DNA of 62,798 nucleotides from Puniceibacterium sp. (GTDB taxonomy: Bacteria > Pseudomonadota > Alphaproteobacteria > Rhodobacterales > Rhodobacteraceae). The position numbers were made by a program, and so were the translations under genes. Positions within the stretch are counted from its first letter, which is position 1. Each line of letters begins with the position of its first letter. Positions 12,744 through 22,982 of the stretch are shown piece by piece. A model generated the notes under the pieces. That model made no database searches. It had not been told where the DNA came from and worked only from the letters and a program-made list of their open reading frames with translations. The stretch covers positions 1-62,798 of the forward strand of contig JAGXGV010000011.1 of assembly GCA_024636635.1 (NCBI GenBank). Direction: 5' to 3'.

Positions 12744-12818
12744 TGGTGCTGTGAGGGAGGATTGAACTCCCGACCTCACCCTTACCAAGGGTGTGCTCTA
12801 CCACTGAGCTACCACAGC
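12744..12818 (-). tRNA. tRNA-Thr (anticodon GGT), CCA encoded
   Basis: cloverleaf GCTGTGGTAGCTCAGTGGTAGAGCACACCCTTGGTAAGGGTGAGGTCGGGAGTTCAATCCTCCCTCACAGCACCA; 7-bp acceptor stem. Confidence 0.95.
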
Positions 12819-12916
12819 ACCGGTCGCCTAGGCGGCGTGGCGGGTGATTAGACGCAATTCCGGGTTCGTGCAAGCGCAATCTGGACGCTTTTTCCCCTCT
12901 GCGCTACAGAGAACCC

Positions 12917-13075
12917 ATGGAGCAGAAACACCACCCGCCGAAATCGCCCAAAGATAAGCGCGACGCGCGGCTCAAGACCGCGCTCAAGGCGAATCTGGCG
13001 CGACGCAAGGCGCAGGCCCGGGCCCGCGGCGGCGACAAACCGCAGCCCGAGGACGTACAGAAAGACAAAGGATAG
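12917..13075 (+). CDS. small basic conserved hypothetical protein (52 aa)
   Basis: MEQKHHPPKSPKDKRDARLKTALKANLARRKAQARARGGDKPQPEDVQKDKG*; placed just upstream of murA; not in the supplied ORF list because of its length. Confidence 0.6.
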   Translation: MEQKHHPPKSPKDKRDARLKTALKANLARRKAQARARGGDKPQPEDVQKDKG

Positions 13076-13081
13076 ACAGGC

Positions 13082-14353
13082 ATGGATTCGATCATCGTCA
13101 CCGGGGGTGGGCCGCTGTCCGGCCAGATCCCCATCGCAGGCGCCAAGAACGCCTGCCTCACCCTGATGCCCGCGACGCTGCTCAGCGACGAACCGCTGAC
13201 GCTGACCAATGCGCCGCGCCTCTCGGACATCCGCACCATGACCACCCTGCTGCAATCGCTGGGGGCCGAGGTGCAGAGCCTTCAGGACGGTCAGGTTCTG
13301 GCCCTCTCCAGCCACAATATCCACAATCACACTGCGGATTACGACATCGTGCGCAAGATGCGTGCCTCGATCCTGGTGCTCGGGCCGATGCTGGCGCGCG
13401 ACGGCCATGCGGTGGTGTCGCTGCCGGGCGGGTGCGCCATCGGCGCGCGTCCCGTGGACCTGCACCTCAAGGCGCTCGAGGCAATGGGCGCGCAGCTTGA
13501 CCTGCGCGAGGGATACGTTCATGCCAAGGCGCCCGCCGGCGGGCTGAAGGGCGGCATCGTGGACTTTCCGCTCGTTTCGGTCGGAGCGACGGAAAACGCG
13601 CTGATGGCGGCGACGCTGGCCCGGGGCACGACCGAGATCCGCAATGCCGCGCGCGAACCCGAGATCGTCGATCTGGCGCAATGCCTGCGCAAGATGGGCG
13701 CGCAGATCGACGGGGAAGGGACCCACACGATCACCATCCAGGGTGTCGACCGGCTGGGCGGAGCGACGCATCGCGTGGTCACCGACCGGATCGAGCTTGG
13801 CACCTACATGCTGGCGCCGGCGATCTGCGGCGGAAAGGTTACACTGCTGGGCGGGCGTATCGACCTGCTTGCGGCCTTCTGCGAAAAGCTTGACGCGGCC
13901 GGAATCGACGTTTCGGAAACGCCCGAGGGTCTGACAGTGACCCGCAAGAATGGCCGCATCCGTGCTGTGGATGTCACGACCGAACCTTTCCCCGGCTTTC
14001 CCACCGATCTTCAGGCGCAGATGATGGCGCTGCTCTGTACCGCCGAAGGCACCTCGGTGCTGGAAGAGAAGATCTTCGAAAACCGCTTCATGCACGCCCC
14101 CGAACTCATGCGGATGGGCGCGCGGATCGAGGTGCATGGCGGCCATGCCACCGTGACCGGCGTGGACAAGCTGAAGGGTGCGCCGGTGATGGCCACCGAT
14201 CTGCGCGCCTCGGTGTCGCTGATCCTTGCCGGGCTTGCCGCCAGCGGTGAAACCATCGTGAACCGGGTCTATCACCTTGATCGCGGATACGAACATGTGG
14301 TGCGCAAGCTTTTGGGGGTGGGTGCGAAAATTGAACGGGTGACAGGCCAATGA
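13082..14353 (+). CDS. murA: UDP-N-acetylglucosamine 1-carboxyvinyltransferase
   Basis: [24 protein letters not shown] and [25 protein letters not shown]. Confidence 0.97.
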   Translation: MDSIIVTGGGPLSGQIPIAGAKNACLTLMPATLLSDEPLTLTNAPRLSDIRTMTTLLQSLGAEVQSLQDGQVLALSSHNIHNHTADYDIVRKMRASILVLGPMLARDGHAVVSLPGGCAIGARPVDLHLKALEAMGAQLDLREGYVHAKAPAGGLKGGIVDFPLVSVGATENALMAATLARGTTEIRNAAREPEIVDLAQCLRKMGAQIDGEGTHTITIQGVDRLGGATHRVVTDRIELGTYMLAPAICGGKVTLLGGRIDLLAAFCEKLDAAGIDVSETPEGLTVTRKNGRIRAVDVTTEPFPGFPTDLQAQMMALLCTAEGTSVLEEKIFENRFMHAPELMRMGARIEVHGGHATVTGVDKLKGAPVMATDLRASVSLILAGLAASGETIVNRVYHLDRGYEHVVRKLLGVGAKIERVTGQ

Positions 14354-14820
14354 CCGATGATGCGCGTTTCGAAGACGCAGGGGCCCGTCCTCTCAACCTT
14401 GGCGCCATGGATGTCGAGGATCTTGCCGTCCTGTCGGCCCTTGCACAGGATTCGGTGTTCCCGGTGTCCCAAATGACCTGGCAGCCCCGGCGGCGTCGCC
14501 TCGCCCTGCTGCTCAACCGCCTGAGGTGGGAGGATCGTCCAACCGCGGACCGCCCGCCAGAGCGGGTGCAATCCGTGCTTGTGATCGAGAATGTGCTGGG
14601 GGTCGGCAGCCAGGGCATCGACCGTTCGGACCGCGACACCGTCCTGTCGCTGCTCTCGGTCACGTTCGAACCCGGCCCCGACGCCTCGGGCAATGTGCTG
14701 CTCACGCTCGCCGGGGACGGCGCGCTCCGGGCGCGGGTCGAAGCGCTCGAAGTCACGCTCAAGGATGTGACGCGACCCTACGTCGCCCCGTCCGGCAAGA
14801 CTCCGCAGCACCTGGTCTGA
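14350..14820 (+). CDS. DUF2948 family protein
   Basis: [41 protein letters not shown]; conserved neighbour of murA/hisD. Confidence 0.75.
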   Translation: MTDDARFEDAGARPLNLGAMDVEDLAVLSALAQDSVFPVSQMTWQPRRRRLALLLNRLRWEDRPTADRPPERVQSVLVIENVLGVGSQGIDRSDRDTVLSLLSVTFEPGPDASGNVLLTLAGDGALRARVEALEVTLKDVTRPYVAPSGKTPQHLV

Positions 14821-14831
14821 CCCATCCGGTA

Positions 14832-14865
14832 CCCCTTGCGGCGCGCAAGAGTGCGCCGCAAGGGG
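14832..14865. terminator. hairpin, possible factor-independent terminator or processing site after the DUF2948 gene
   Basis: 13-bp perfect stem CCCCTTGCGGCGC/GCGCCGCAAGGGG with 8-nt loop; no long T tract. Confidence 0.5.
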
Positions 14866-14958
14866 GTCTTGAGAGCCCTGGGGCCCGGCCACCTGTTGCA
14901 GGCACCTTGAGGCCCGCCGCCCCGCAGGCTATGTCGCAGCAAATCAAAGGGGTCTGCC

Positions 14959-16269
14959 ATGCCGGTCTTTCTCGACACCACCCAGCCTGATTTCGAAACG
15001 TCCTTCGCCCGTCTGCTGGGGGCAAAGCGCGAGGAGAGCGATGATGTCGACGACATCGTCGCTGGCATCATCGCCGATGTGCGCCGCCGCGGCGATCAGG
15101 CGGTGCTGGACCTCACCGCGAAATTCGACCGGCTGACGCTGACGGCCGATCGGCTGGCCTTCAGCCGTGCCGAGGTCGATGCGCAAATCGCCGATGTGAC
15201 CCCGCAGGATCGCGCTGCGCTGGAACTGGCGGCGGACCGCATCCGCTCCTATCACGACCGCCAGATGCCCGAAGATGCGCAATGGACCGACCCGCAGGGC
15301 GCGACCCTGGGCTGGCGCTGGACTCCGGTGGGGTCGGCCGGTCTTTACGTGCCGGGCGGACTTGCCAGCTACCCTTCGTCGGTGCTGATGAACGCGATTC
15401 CGGCCAAGGTCGCAGGTGTGCCGAGGCTCTGCATCACAGTGCCGACGCCGGACGGGGTGGTCAACCCGCTGGTCCTGCTTGCCGCGCGGATCAGCGGTGT
15501 GGACGAAATCTATCGCATCGGCGGCGCACAGGCCATTGCGGCTCTGGCCTATGGCACACAAACCATCAAGCCGGTGGACAAGATCACCGGCCCCGGCAAT
15601 GCCTATGTCGCGGCGGCCAAGCGGCGGGTCTTTGGCAAGGTCGGCATCGACATGATTGCGGGCCCGTCGGAAATCCTTGTCATCGCCGACGGCGAAAACG
15701 ATCCCGACTGGATCGCGCTCGACCTGCTCAGCCAGGCGGAACATGACGAAAGCGCGCAGTCCATCCTGATCACCACCGATGCCGCCTTTGGCAACCGCGT
15801 CGCGCAAGCGGTTGAAACGCGGCTTGAAACGCTGACACGCCGCGCCATCGCGGGGGCCAGCTGGCGCGACTTCGGCGCGGTGATCACCGTGCGCGACCTG
15901 TCCGAGGCCGCCGCGTTGTCAGACCGCATCGCGCCCGAGCACCTTGAACTTTGCGTCGCAGATCCAGAGGCGCTGAGCCGACAGATCACCCATGCCGGGG
16001 CCATCTTCCTGGGTCAGTGGACACCCGAAGCCATCGGCGATTATGTCGGTGGCCCGAACCATGTCCTGCCCACGGCGCGTTCGGCCCGTTTCTCGTCTGG
16101 CCTTTCGGTGCTCGACTTCGTCAAGCGCACCACCCTGGCCCGCATGACCCCCGAGGCATTGCGCGCCATCGGTCCGGCAGCCGAACGCCTCGCCATCTCC
16201 GAAAGCCTTGAGGCGCACGGCCTTTCGGTCACCGCCCGCTTGCGAAAGTTGAACGAACCGGGGGAATAG
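14959..16269 (+). CDS. hisD: histidinol dehydrogenase
   Basis: GLYVPGGLASYPSSVLMNAIPAKVAGVPR, GPGNAYVAAAKRRVFGKVGIDMIAGPSEI. Confidence 0.97.
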   Translation: MPVFLDTTQPDFETSFARLLGAKREESDDVDDIVAGIIADVRRRGDQAVLDLTAKFDRLTLTADRLAFSRAEVDAQIADVTPQDRAALELAADRIRSYHDRQMPEDAQWTDPQGATLGWRWTPVGSAGLYVPGGLASYPSSVLMNAIPAKVAGVPRLCITVPTPDGVVNPLVLLAARISGVDEIYRIGGAQAIAALAYGTQTIKPVDKITGPGNAYVAAAKRRVFGKVGIDMIAGPSEILVIADGENDPDWIALDLLSQAEHDESAQSILITTDAAFGNRVAQAVETRLETLTRRAIAGASWRDFGAVITVRDLSEAAALSDRIAPEHLELCVADPEALSRQITHAGAIFLGQWTPEAIGDYVGGPNHVLPTARSARFSSGLSVLDFVKRTTLARMTPEALRAIGPAAERLAISESLEAHGLSVTARLRKLNEPGE

Positions 16270-16474
16270 GCAAGAGTCGCCACTTGTCTTTTTGCAACAA
16301 TTTACTCTCGAAAACACCTGTGAAGACATGGGAAGTTTAGAAAAACGTACATTCTTCTGAAAGTCCGAAATCCATGACGCCCGCCGCCGCCCGTCGGGTC
16401 AAACAGCGCAATTGCCCCACACACGCGAACGCGCTAAGCATCAAAGGGGAGGATGGCAGGGAAAGGGTCCGTCC

Positions 16475-16954
16475 ATGAGCCGCATCGCACACATAGAACT
16501 GGATGACGCCGGGCTTCCGCCGCCGACGCCAGAGATCGAACAGGAACGCCGCGTGGCAATGTTCGACCTGATGGAGCAGAACTCTTTTGTGCTGCCCCAG
16601 CGCGACGAGCGGGCCATGCCCCCGGGCCCCTACCGCGTCGGCCTGTCGATCCGGGAAAAGCGCCTCGTTTTTGATGTCGCCACAGAAGCCCATGAAAAGG
16701 CGGCGGAATTCCACCTGTCCCTGTCACCCTTCCGGCAGGTGGTGAAGGACTACTTCCAGATCTGCAAAAGCTATTTCGACGCGGTCAAGAACCTGCCCCC
16801 CAGCCAGATCGAGACGATCGACATGGCGCGGCGCGGCATCCACAACGAAGGTGCGCGCATCTTGCAGGAACGGCTCGACGGCAAGGCCGAAATCGACGAT
16901 GACACCGCCCGCCGTCTGTTCACCCTGATCTGCGTCCTGCATTTCGGAGGCTGA
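16475..16954 (+). CDS. UPF0262 family protein
   Basis: MSRIAHIELDDAGLPPPTPEIEQERRVAMFDLMEQNSFVLP. Confidence 0.85.
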   Translation: MSRIAHIELDDAGLPPPTPEIEQERRVAMFDLMEQNSFVLPQRDERAMPPGPYRVGLSIREKRLVFDVATEAHEKAAEFHLSLSPFRQVVKDYFQICKSYFDAVKNLPPSQIETIDMARRGIHNEGARILQERLDGKAEIDDDTARRLFTLICVLHFGG

Positions 16955-16957
16955 GCG

Positions 16958-17404
16958 GTGCCGGCCACACTTCCGCAATCCGTCCTTTTCTGCTGCGACC
17001 ACAATGCCGTGCGATCGCCCATGGCCGAGGGCATCATGAAAAAGCTCTACGGCTTTGACACCTACGTGCAATCCGTCGGCGTGCTGAACGATCTCGACAT
17101 CGACGGTTTCGCCATCGCCGCCTGCCAGGAGATCGAGGTCGAACTGTCGCGCCACACCGCGCGCAATTTCGATGATCTTGAGCAATACGGCGAGACTTTG
17201 TCAGGTTTTGACCTGATCGTCGCCATGTCTCCGGCCTCGCAACGCAAGGCGCTGGATCTGACGCGGCTGTTCCATTTGTCGGTGGAATACTGGCCGATCA
17301 TGGACCCTACCGGACTTGGCGAATGCCGCGAGGCAAAGCTGAACGCCTATCGGCAGACACGCGACCAGATATACGACCAGTTGAAAGGAAAATGGGGAAG
17401 ATGA
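16958..17404 (+). CDS. low molecular weight protein-tyrosine-phosphatase/arsenate reductase family protein
   Basis: VLFCCDHNAVRSPMAEGIMKKLYG (CX5R-type P-loop region). Confidence 0.85.
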   Translation: MPATLPQSVLFCCDHNAVRSPMAEGIMKKLYGFDTYVQSVGVLNDLDIDGFAIAACQEIEVELSRHTARNFDDLEQYGETLSGFDLIVAMSPASQRKALDLTRLFHLSVEYWPIMDPTGLGECREAKLNAYRQTRDQIYDQLKGKWGR

Positions 17405-17799
17405 TGGGCGAGGCAACATTGGAACGGTACTTCGATGCGTTCAACCGGGGCGACACGGCGGGCATGCTGGACTGTCTGGCGGACGAGGTGGCCCATTACG
17501 TGAATGAGGGCGACGTGCGCATCGGACGCGAAAAATTCGCCGAATTCTGCACCCACATGGCGCGATGCTATGACGAAAAGCTGACCGAACTGGTCCTGTT
17601 CGAGGCCGAGAACGGCGCACGGGGTGCTGCAGAATTCATGGTCAACGGCACCTATCTGGAAACCGACGCCGGCTTGCCGGAGGCGAAGGGCCAGTCCTAC
17701 CGCCTGCCTGCGGGGTCATTCTTTTCCCTGCACGACGGCAAGATCACCCGCGTCGTGACCTATTACAACCTCAGCGACTGGATCAGGCAGGTTTCGTGA
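17401..17799 (+). CDS. NTF2-like/ketosteroid isomerase-like protein
   Basis: ATLERYFDAFNRGDTAGMLDCLADEVAHYVNEGDVRIGREKF; ATGA overlap with upstream gene. Confidence 0.8.
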   Translation: MMGEATLERYFDAFNRGDTAGMLDCLADEVAHYVNEGDVRIGREKFAEFCTHMARCYDEKLTELVLFEAENGARGAAEFMVNGTYLETDAGLPEAKGQSYRLPAGSFFSLHDGKITRVVTYYNLSDWIRQVS

Positions 17800-18410
17800 T
17801 TCGGGTCGAGGTTCTGACCGGTGCAGCTCTGGACCGCGCGCTGGACGATGTGGCGCGCCTGCGGATCGAGGTGTTCCGCGCCTGGCCCTATCTTTACGAC
17901 GGCGATCCCGGTTACGAACGCAATTACCTGCGGACCTACCGCGACAGCGCGCGCGCGGTATTGGTCGCGGCCTTCGACGGCGACAGGCTGGTAGGTGCAT
18001 CCACCGGCGCCCCGATGCAGGACCATGCCACGGATTTCGCCGCTGCCTTCGCGCAAAGCTGCCTGCCTCTGCGGGACATCTTTTACTGCGCGGAATCCGT
18101 GCTTTTGCCCGAATGTCGCGGGCAGGGGATCGGTCACCGCTTCTTTGATCTGCGCGAAGACCATGCGCGGCGGCACGGCTTCACACATGCCGTGTTCTGT
18201 TCGGTCCTGCGCCCGGCGGATCATTCCCTGCGGCCCGACGGTTACACGCCGCTTGATGCCTTCTGGCGCAAACGCGGTTACGCACCGTTGGAAGGCGTCG
18301 TCGCACAGTTCCGTTGGAAGGATATCGATGTACCGGACGAAACCGCCAAGCCGCTGCAATTCTGGGGTCGCCGCCTTGCCCCTTATGAAGACGCCCGCGC
18401 GGGCGCATGA
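17796..18410 (+). CDS. GNAT family N-acetyltransferase
   Basis: VLLPECRGQGIGHRFFDLREDHARRHGF acetyl-CoA binding motif. Confidence 0.85.
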   Translation: MIRVEVLTGAALDRALDDVARLRIEVFRAWPYLYDGDPGYERNYLRTYRDSARAVLVAAFDGDRLVGASTGAPMQDHATDFAAAFAQSCLPLRDIFYCAESVLLPECRGQGIGHRFFDLREDHARRHGFTHAVFCSVLRPADHSLRPDGYTPLDAFWRKRGYAPLEGVVAQFRWKDIDVPDETAKPLQFWGRRLAPYEDARAGA

Positions 18411-18491
18411 CCACGCTGCACGGTCCCTTGCGGGCCACCTCGACCTCACTGACCTCTGATTCCGGAACCGCCGCCACATGAAAGTCGCCAC

Positions 18492-19376
18492 ATGAAAGTC
18501 GCTACAGCCGCCTATCCGATGGATTTCTTGCCCGACTGGAACGCCTATGCCACCAAGATCACGACCTGGGTGGCCGAGGCCGCGGGGCAGGGCGCCGACC
18601 TGCTGGTCTTTCCCGAATACGGCGCGATGGAGCTTGCCACCCTCGCCGGGGCCGACACCGCCGCCAACCTCGAATCCTCCCTGCATGCCGTATCGGACCG
18701 CATCCCGGATGCCGACGCGCTTCACGTCACGCTGGCGCGGCATCACGGCGTCCACATCCTCGCCGCCTCTGCCCCGGTGTTTGACGCCACGATCGGCCCG
18801 CGCCCGGGGAATCGCGCCCGCCTGTTCACCCCGACCGGGGCCATGGCCTTTCAGGACAAGCAGATCATGACCCGGTTCGAACGTGAAGTCTGGGGCGTGG
18901 TCGCGGGCCATCCCCTGACCATCTTCGACACGACGCTTGGCAGGCTTGGCATCCTGATCTGTTACGACAGCGAATATCCCCTTCTGGCGCGGGCGCTGTC
19001 AGAGGCCGATCTGATCCTCGTGCCGTCCTGCACAGAGGCGCTGACCGGGTATTCCCGCGTGCGCATCGGCTCCATGGCCCGCGCGCTGGAACAGCAATGC
19101 GTCACGGTCATGTCCTCGACCGTGGGCGCGTCCCCCTGGTCCGAAGCGGTGGACACCAACTGTGGCACGGGTGGCATCTTCGGCCCGCCCGACACCGGGT
19201 TTCCCCCGACCGGCGTCATAGCAGAGGGCACACTGAACCAGCCCGGCTGGACCTATGGCACGGTCGATACCGCCCACATCGCCCATGTCCGCGCCGACGG
19301 CATCGTGCTGAACCGCGCGCACTGGTCCGATCAGGCGGGAAGGGATGCCGTCGCGCCCATCCTGCCTCTGCGCTGA
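18492..19376 (+). CDS. carbon-nitrogen hydrolase (nitrilase superfamily)
   Basis: Glu (LVFPEYGAMEL), Lys (DKQIMTRFE) and Cys (ILICYDSEYP) catalytic motifs. Confidence 0.92.
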   Translation: MKVATAAYPMDFLPDWNAYATKITTWVAEAAGQGADLLVFPEYGAMELATLAGADTAANLESSLHAVSDRIPDADALHVTLARHHGVHILAASAPVFDATIGPRPGNRARLFTPTGAMAFQDKQIMTRFEREVWGVVAGHPLTIFDTTLGRLGILICYDSEYPLLARALSEADLILVPSCTEALTGYSRVRIGSMARALEQQCVTVMSSTVGASPWSEAVDTNCGTGGIFGPPDTGFPPTGVIAEGTLNQPGWTYGTVDTAHIAHVRADGIVLNRAHWSDQAGRDAVAPILPLR

Positions 19377-19459
19377 ATTGGGCCTTGAAAATCCGGGGAA
19401 TTGCGCCCATTTAATGCTGCGCTCTGCCCTAAGACAGAGTCGGTAACTCAGGAGAGACC

Positions 19460-19678
19460 ATGGCCAAGGAAGAATTGCTCGAATTCCCCGGTGTCGTGAA
19501 GGAACTCCTGCCGAATGCGACGTTCCGGGTCGAGCTTGAAAACGGCCATGAGATCATCGCACATACGGCAGGAAAGATGCGCAAGAACCGCATCCGTGTC
19601 CTCGCAGGCGACAAAGTACAGGTCGAAATGACCCCCTACGATCTGACCAAGGGTCGGATCAACTACCGCTTCAAGTAA
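19460..19678 (+). CDS. infA: translation initiation factor IF-1
   Basis: [72 protein letters not shown]. Confidence 0.98.
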   Translation: MAKEELLEFPGVVKELLPNATFRVELENGHEIIAHTAGKMRKNRIRVLAGDKVQVEMTPYDLTKGRINYRFK

Positions 19679-19744
19679 GCGCATGATGACTGCTGTCCCG
19701 TCACATGGCCGCAAGGCCACGCTGAAACGCGCGCCGGGGCAGGC

Positions 19745-20323
19745 ATGAAGCTGATCCTCGGCTCTGGCAGTCCGCGCCGTCGTGAACTGCTGGCCCAGCT
19801 GGGGGTTGTGGCGGATGACATCCGCCCCCCCGACATCGACGAAGATCCCGCGCCCCGCGAACTGCCGCGGCCCTATTGCATCCGCCTCGCGCGGGAAAAG
19901 GCGCTGGCGGTTGACGCGCAGGACGACGACATCGTGCTGTCCGCCGATACCACCGTCGCACTTGGCCGCCGCATCCTGGGCAAACCCGCCGATGCGGGGC
20001 AGGCGTCGCAGTTCCTGCTTGCCCTGTCCGGGCGGCGGCACCGCGTGATCACGGCCATCGCCGTGCGGCGCGGTTCACGGGTCTGGGAACGCGATGTCGT
20101 GACCGCGGTCAAGATGAAGCCGCTGTCGGACGAGGAACTGAACGCCTATCTCGCCACCGATGACTGGCGCGGCAAGGCCGGAGGTTATGGCATACAGGGG
20201 CCTGCGGGCGCCTTTATTCCGTGGATCTCGGGGTCTTTCACCGCTGTTGTCGGCCTGCCGCTGGTGGAAACCGCGCATCTTTTGCGCGCCGCCGGATACC
20301 CCCTCTGGAAGGAGCAGCCATGA
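19745..20323 (+). CDS. maf: Maf family nucleotide pyrophosphatase
   Basis: [54 protein letters not shown]. Confidence 0.95.
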   Translation: MKLILGSGSPRRRELLAQLGVVADDIRPPDIDEDPAPRELPRPYCIRLAREKALAVDAQDDDIVLSADTTVALGRRILGKPADAGQASQFLLALSGRRHRVITAIAVRRGSRVWERDVVTAVKMKPLSDEELNAYLATDDWRGKAGGYGIQGPAGAFIPWISGSFTAVVGLPLVETAHLLRAAGYPLWKEQP

Positions 20324-21339
20324 AAGGCCGCACCATCGCGCTGGATCACCTGAACAAAGCCGAGGCCGCCGCCCTGATGGTGGACGGCGTGCTTCAGGAT
20401 CTGCTGGTCGATACCGACCTGCCGCGTCCCGGCACGATTTACCGCGCCATCGCCCTGCGCCCGATGAAAGGGCAGGGCGGCATGTTCCTGCAATCCCCCG
20501 ATGGCCCCTGCTATCTGCGCCAGATCAAGGGGTTGGCCGCTGGTCAGCCGCTTCTGGTTCAGGTCACCGGCTATGCCGAGGCGGGCAAGGCGATCCCCGT
20601 CACCACCAAGATCCTGTTCAAGAGCCGCCATGCCATCGTCACCCCAGAGGCACCCGGCTTCAACGTCTCCCGCTCGATCCGCGACGAAGAAGAGCGTGTG
20701 CGCCTGATCGACCTCGCCCACGAGGTGATGGAAAAAGGCGGGCACGGGCTTATCCTGCGGTCTTCCTGCGACGGCGCCGATGCCGACGAGATCGCCGAGG
20801 ACATCCGCGCCATGGCCGATCTTGCCGCCACCGTGATGAACGACGCCACCGGCGGAGCCGAAACCCTGGTCGAAGGCGACAGCCCGCATGCGCTCGCCTG
20901 GCGCGAATGGGTGGAACCGGCCGACATCGACACCGAAACCGGCAGTTTTGAAACCCGGGGCGTTCTGGATGCCCTCGAAGAACTGCGCAGCGCCCGTGTC
21001 CCGCTGGGTGACGGGTCGATGTATATCGAACCCACCCGCGCGCTGGTGGCCGTGGACATCAACACCGGCGGCGACACCACACCGGCGGCGGGTCTCAAGG
21101 TCAATCTGGCCGCGATGAAGGATCTGCCGCGCCAGCTGCGCCTGCGGGGCCTGGGCGGTCAAATCACCATCGACATGGCGCCGGTGCCGAAAAAGGACCG
21201 CCGCGCCATCGAATCCGCCCTGCGCGCCGCGCTGAAACTCTGCACCATCGAAACCACTCTGGTTGGCTGGACCCCGATGGGCAATCTCGAACTGCAACGC
21301 AAGCGGGATCGGATCGCCCTGTCGCAGGTGCTGGCATGA
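20320..21339 (+). CDS. ribonuclease E/G family protein
   Basis: [50 protein letters not shown]; start overlaps maf stop. Confidence 0.92.
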   Translation: MKGRTIALDHLNKAEAAALMVDGVLQDLLVDTDLPRPGTIYRAIALRPMKGQGGMFLQSPDGPCYLRQIKGLAAGQPLLVQVTGYAEAGKAIPVTTKILFKSRHAIVTPEAPGFNVSRSIRDEEERVRLIDLAHEVMEKGGHGLILRSSCDGADADEIAEDIRAMADLAATVMNDATGGAETLVEGDSPHALAWREWVEPADIDTETGSFETRGVLDALEELRSARVPLGDGSMYIEPTRALVAVDINTGGDTTPAAGLKVNLAAMKDLPRQLRLRGLGGQITIDMAPVPKKDRRAIESALRAALKLCTIETTLVGWTPMGNLELQRKRDRIALSQVLA

Positions 21340-21518
21340 CCTGTCCGATCTGCAAGCGCAAGACCGACCCCACCTGCCGTCCCTTCTGTTCCCGGCGCTG
21401 TGCCGACGTGGACCTTGCCCGCTGGATGTCGGGCAGCTACGCCGTGCCATCCGACGACGTCGAAGAGGCGCTGAATGCGGTCCTGAACGCTCTGGATCCC
21501 GACGACAGGCGACACTGA
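21336..21518 (+). CDS. yacG: DNA gyrase inhibitor YacG
   Basis: CPICKRKTDPTCRPFCSRRCADVDLARWMSGSYAVP four-cysteine zinc protein. Confidence 0.95.
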   Translation: MTCPICKRKTDPTCRPFCSRRCADVDLARWMSGSYAVPSDDVEEALNAVLNALDPDDRRH

Positions 21519-21719
21519 CCACAACCGCCATCGGCCCTTTGCGCCCAGCGCACTTTCCCCACAATCAGCGTTCAAGCGTTTCGGAAAATACCTGATCCAC
21601 ATGGTCGCGGCTTTTCACCTGCGACTCAGACGCGAAAAGGGATGCTGGATGTTTCAAGTTCTCCCCGAAACGCTGTAAAGCGCACATGTTCCTGTTTTTC
21701 TCTGCGAAAGGTGCCCCCG

Positions 21720-22970
21720 ATGTTCGATCAAAAACCCGGTCTGCTGGACCAGATCCGTGCCCGTTTTGCCCATGTGGACACCTGCCCCTTTGACGGCCCC
21801 CGGGTGTTCTTCGAAAATGCCGGCGGGGCGCTGACCCTGAACGCCGTGGTCGCCAGATCGGCCGAATTTGCCGCCATTCCTGACAACCAGGGCCGTGACA
21901 ATGCCGCCGCCCATGCACTTGTCGCCACCATCGACACGGCGAAATCCGATATCCGCACCTTCTTCAACGCGCCCTCGGGGGCGGTCTTTGTCGGTGAAAG
22001 CGGGACCGAACTGACGTTCCGGCTGATCTGCGACGCCATCCTGGGCAGTGCCCCGGGGGGCATCGTGCTTGGCTCCACAGTCGAACATCCGGCCTCGCGG
22101 TCGGCCTGCACGCGCTGGGCCGCCGTGGCGGGCAAGGATTATGTGCAGGTGCCGCACGATGACGCGCTCGGGCTGGTCAAGGCCGATCAGTACGCCGCCC
22201 ATGTCACCCCCGATGTGCGGGTCGCCACCATCCTGCACACCTCGCCGGTGACCGGCATGGCGATGGATGTCGCCGCCATCGCCAAGGTGATCCGCGCCGC
22301 GGCACCCGATGCCTACATCATCGTGGACGGGATCCAGCACGCCAGCCACGGGCGCATCGACATCGCCGGCTGCGACATCGACGGCTACGTGATCTCGCCC
22401 TACAAGGTGTTCTCGCGCCACGGCTACGGCGTGGCCTGGGCCTCGGACCGGCTGACCGCGCTGCCGCACAACGCCCTTGTCGGCGGCCCGGCCGGCACTT
22501 GGGAACTCGGCACCCGCGACACCGGCGCCTACACCACCTTTTCCGATGTGGTCGGTTATTTCGACTGGCTGGGCAGCCAGTTCAGCGACAGCCCGGACCG
22601 CCGCACCCGGATCGAGGCGGCAGGCCACGCCATCCACGCCCACGAGGCGTCGCTGACCGATGCGATGCTGCACGGCACCGGCAACCTGCCGGGTCTGGCC
22701 GAAATGCCGGGCGTGACGATCATCGGCGGCGTCGACAACCCCGCGCGCGAAGGACTGGTGTCCTTCCTGTCCGACAGGATGGCGGCGGTGGACATCGTCG
22801 CCGCGCTGAAGTCCGAAGGCATCCGCGTGCATCTGCGCAAGGAAGACCACTATTCCGGCAACATCCTCACGCCGCTCGGCCACAAGGGCTGTGTGCGGGT
22901 ATCGCTTTGCCACTACAATTCCCAGGCCGAGGTGGCGACATTCCTGGCGGCGATGCAGCGCATCCTCTAG
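21720..22970 (+). CDS. aminotransferase class V / cysteine desulfurase-like protein
   Basis: VFFENAGGALTLNAV, DGIQHASHGRIDIAGCDIDGYVISPYKVFSRHGYGVAW (PLP-Lys region). Confidence 0.88.
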   Translation: MFDQKPGLLDQIRARFAHVDTCPFDGPRVFFENAGGALTLNAVVARSAEFAAIPDNQGRDNAAAHALVATIDTAKSDIRTFFNAPSGAVFVGESGTELTFRLICDAILGSAPGGIVLGSTVEHPASRSACTRWAAVAGKDYVQVPHDDALGLVKADQYAAHVTPDVRVATILHTSPVTGMAMDVAAIAKVIRAAAPDAYIIVDGIQHASHGRIDIAGCDIDGYVISPYKVFSRHGYGVAWASDRLTALPHNALVGGPAGTWELGTRDTGAYTTFSDVVGYFDWLGSQFSDSPDRRTRIEAAGHAIHAHEASLTDAMLHGTGNLPGLAEMPGVTIIGGVDNPAREGLVSFLSDRMAAVDIVAALKSEGIRVHLRKEDHYSGNILTPLGHKGCVRVSLCHYNSQAEVATFLAAMQRIL

Positions 22971-22982
22971 GGGCGCGCCCGG

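Noticed and set aside
21519-21719. complementary segments GCGTTTCGG and CCGAAACGC upstream of the class V aminotransferase, considered as a riboswitch
   Set aside because: No match to a riboswitch core I can recognise; arms are about 90 nt apart and short. Kept only as a weak note.
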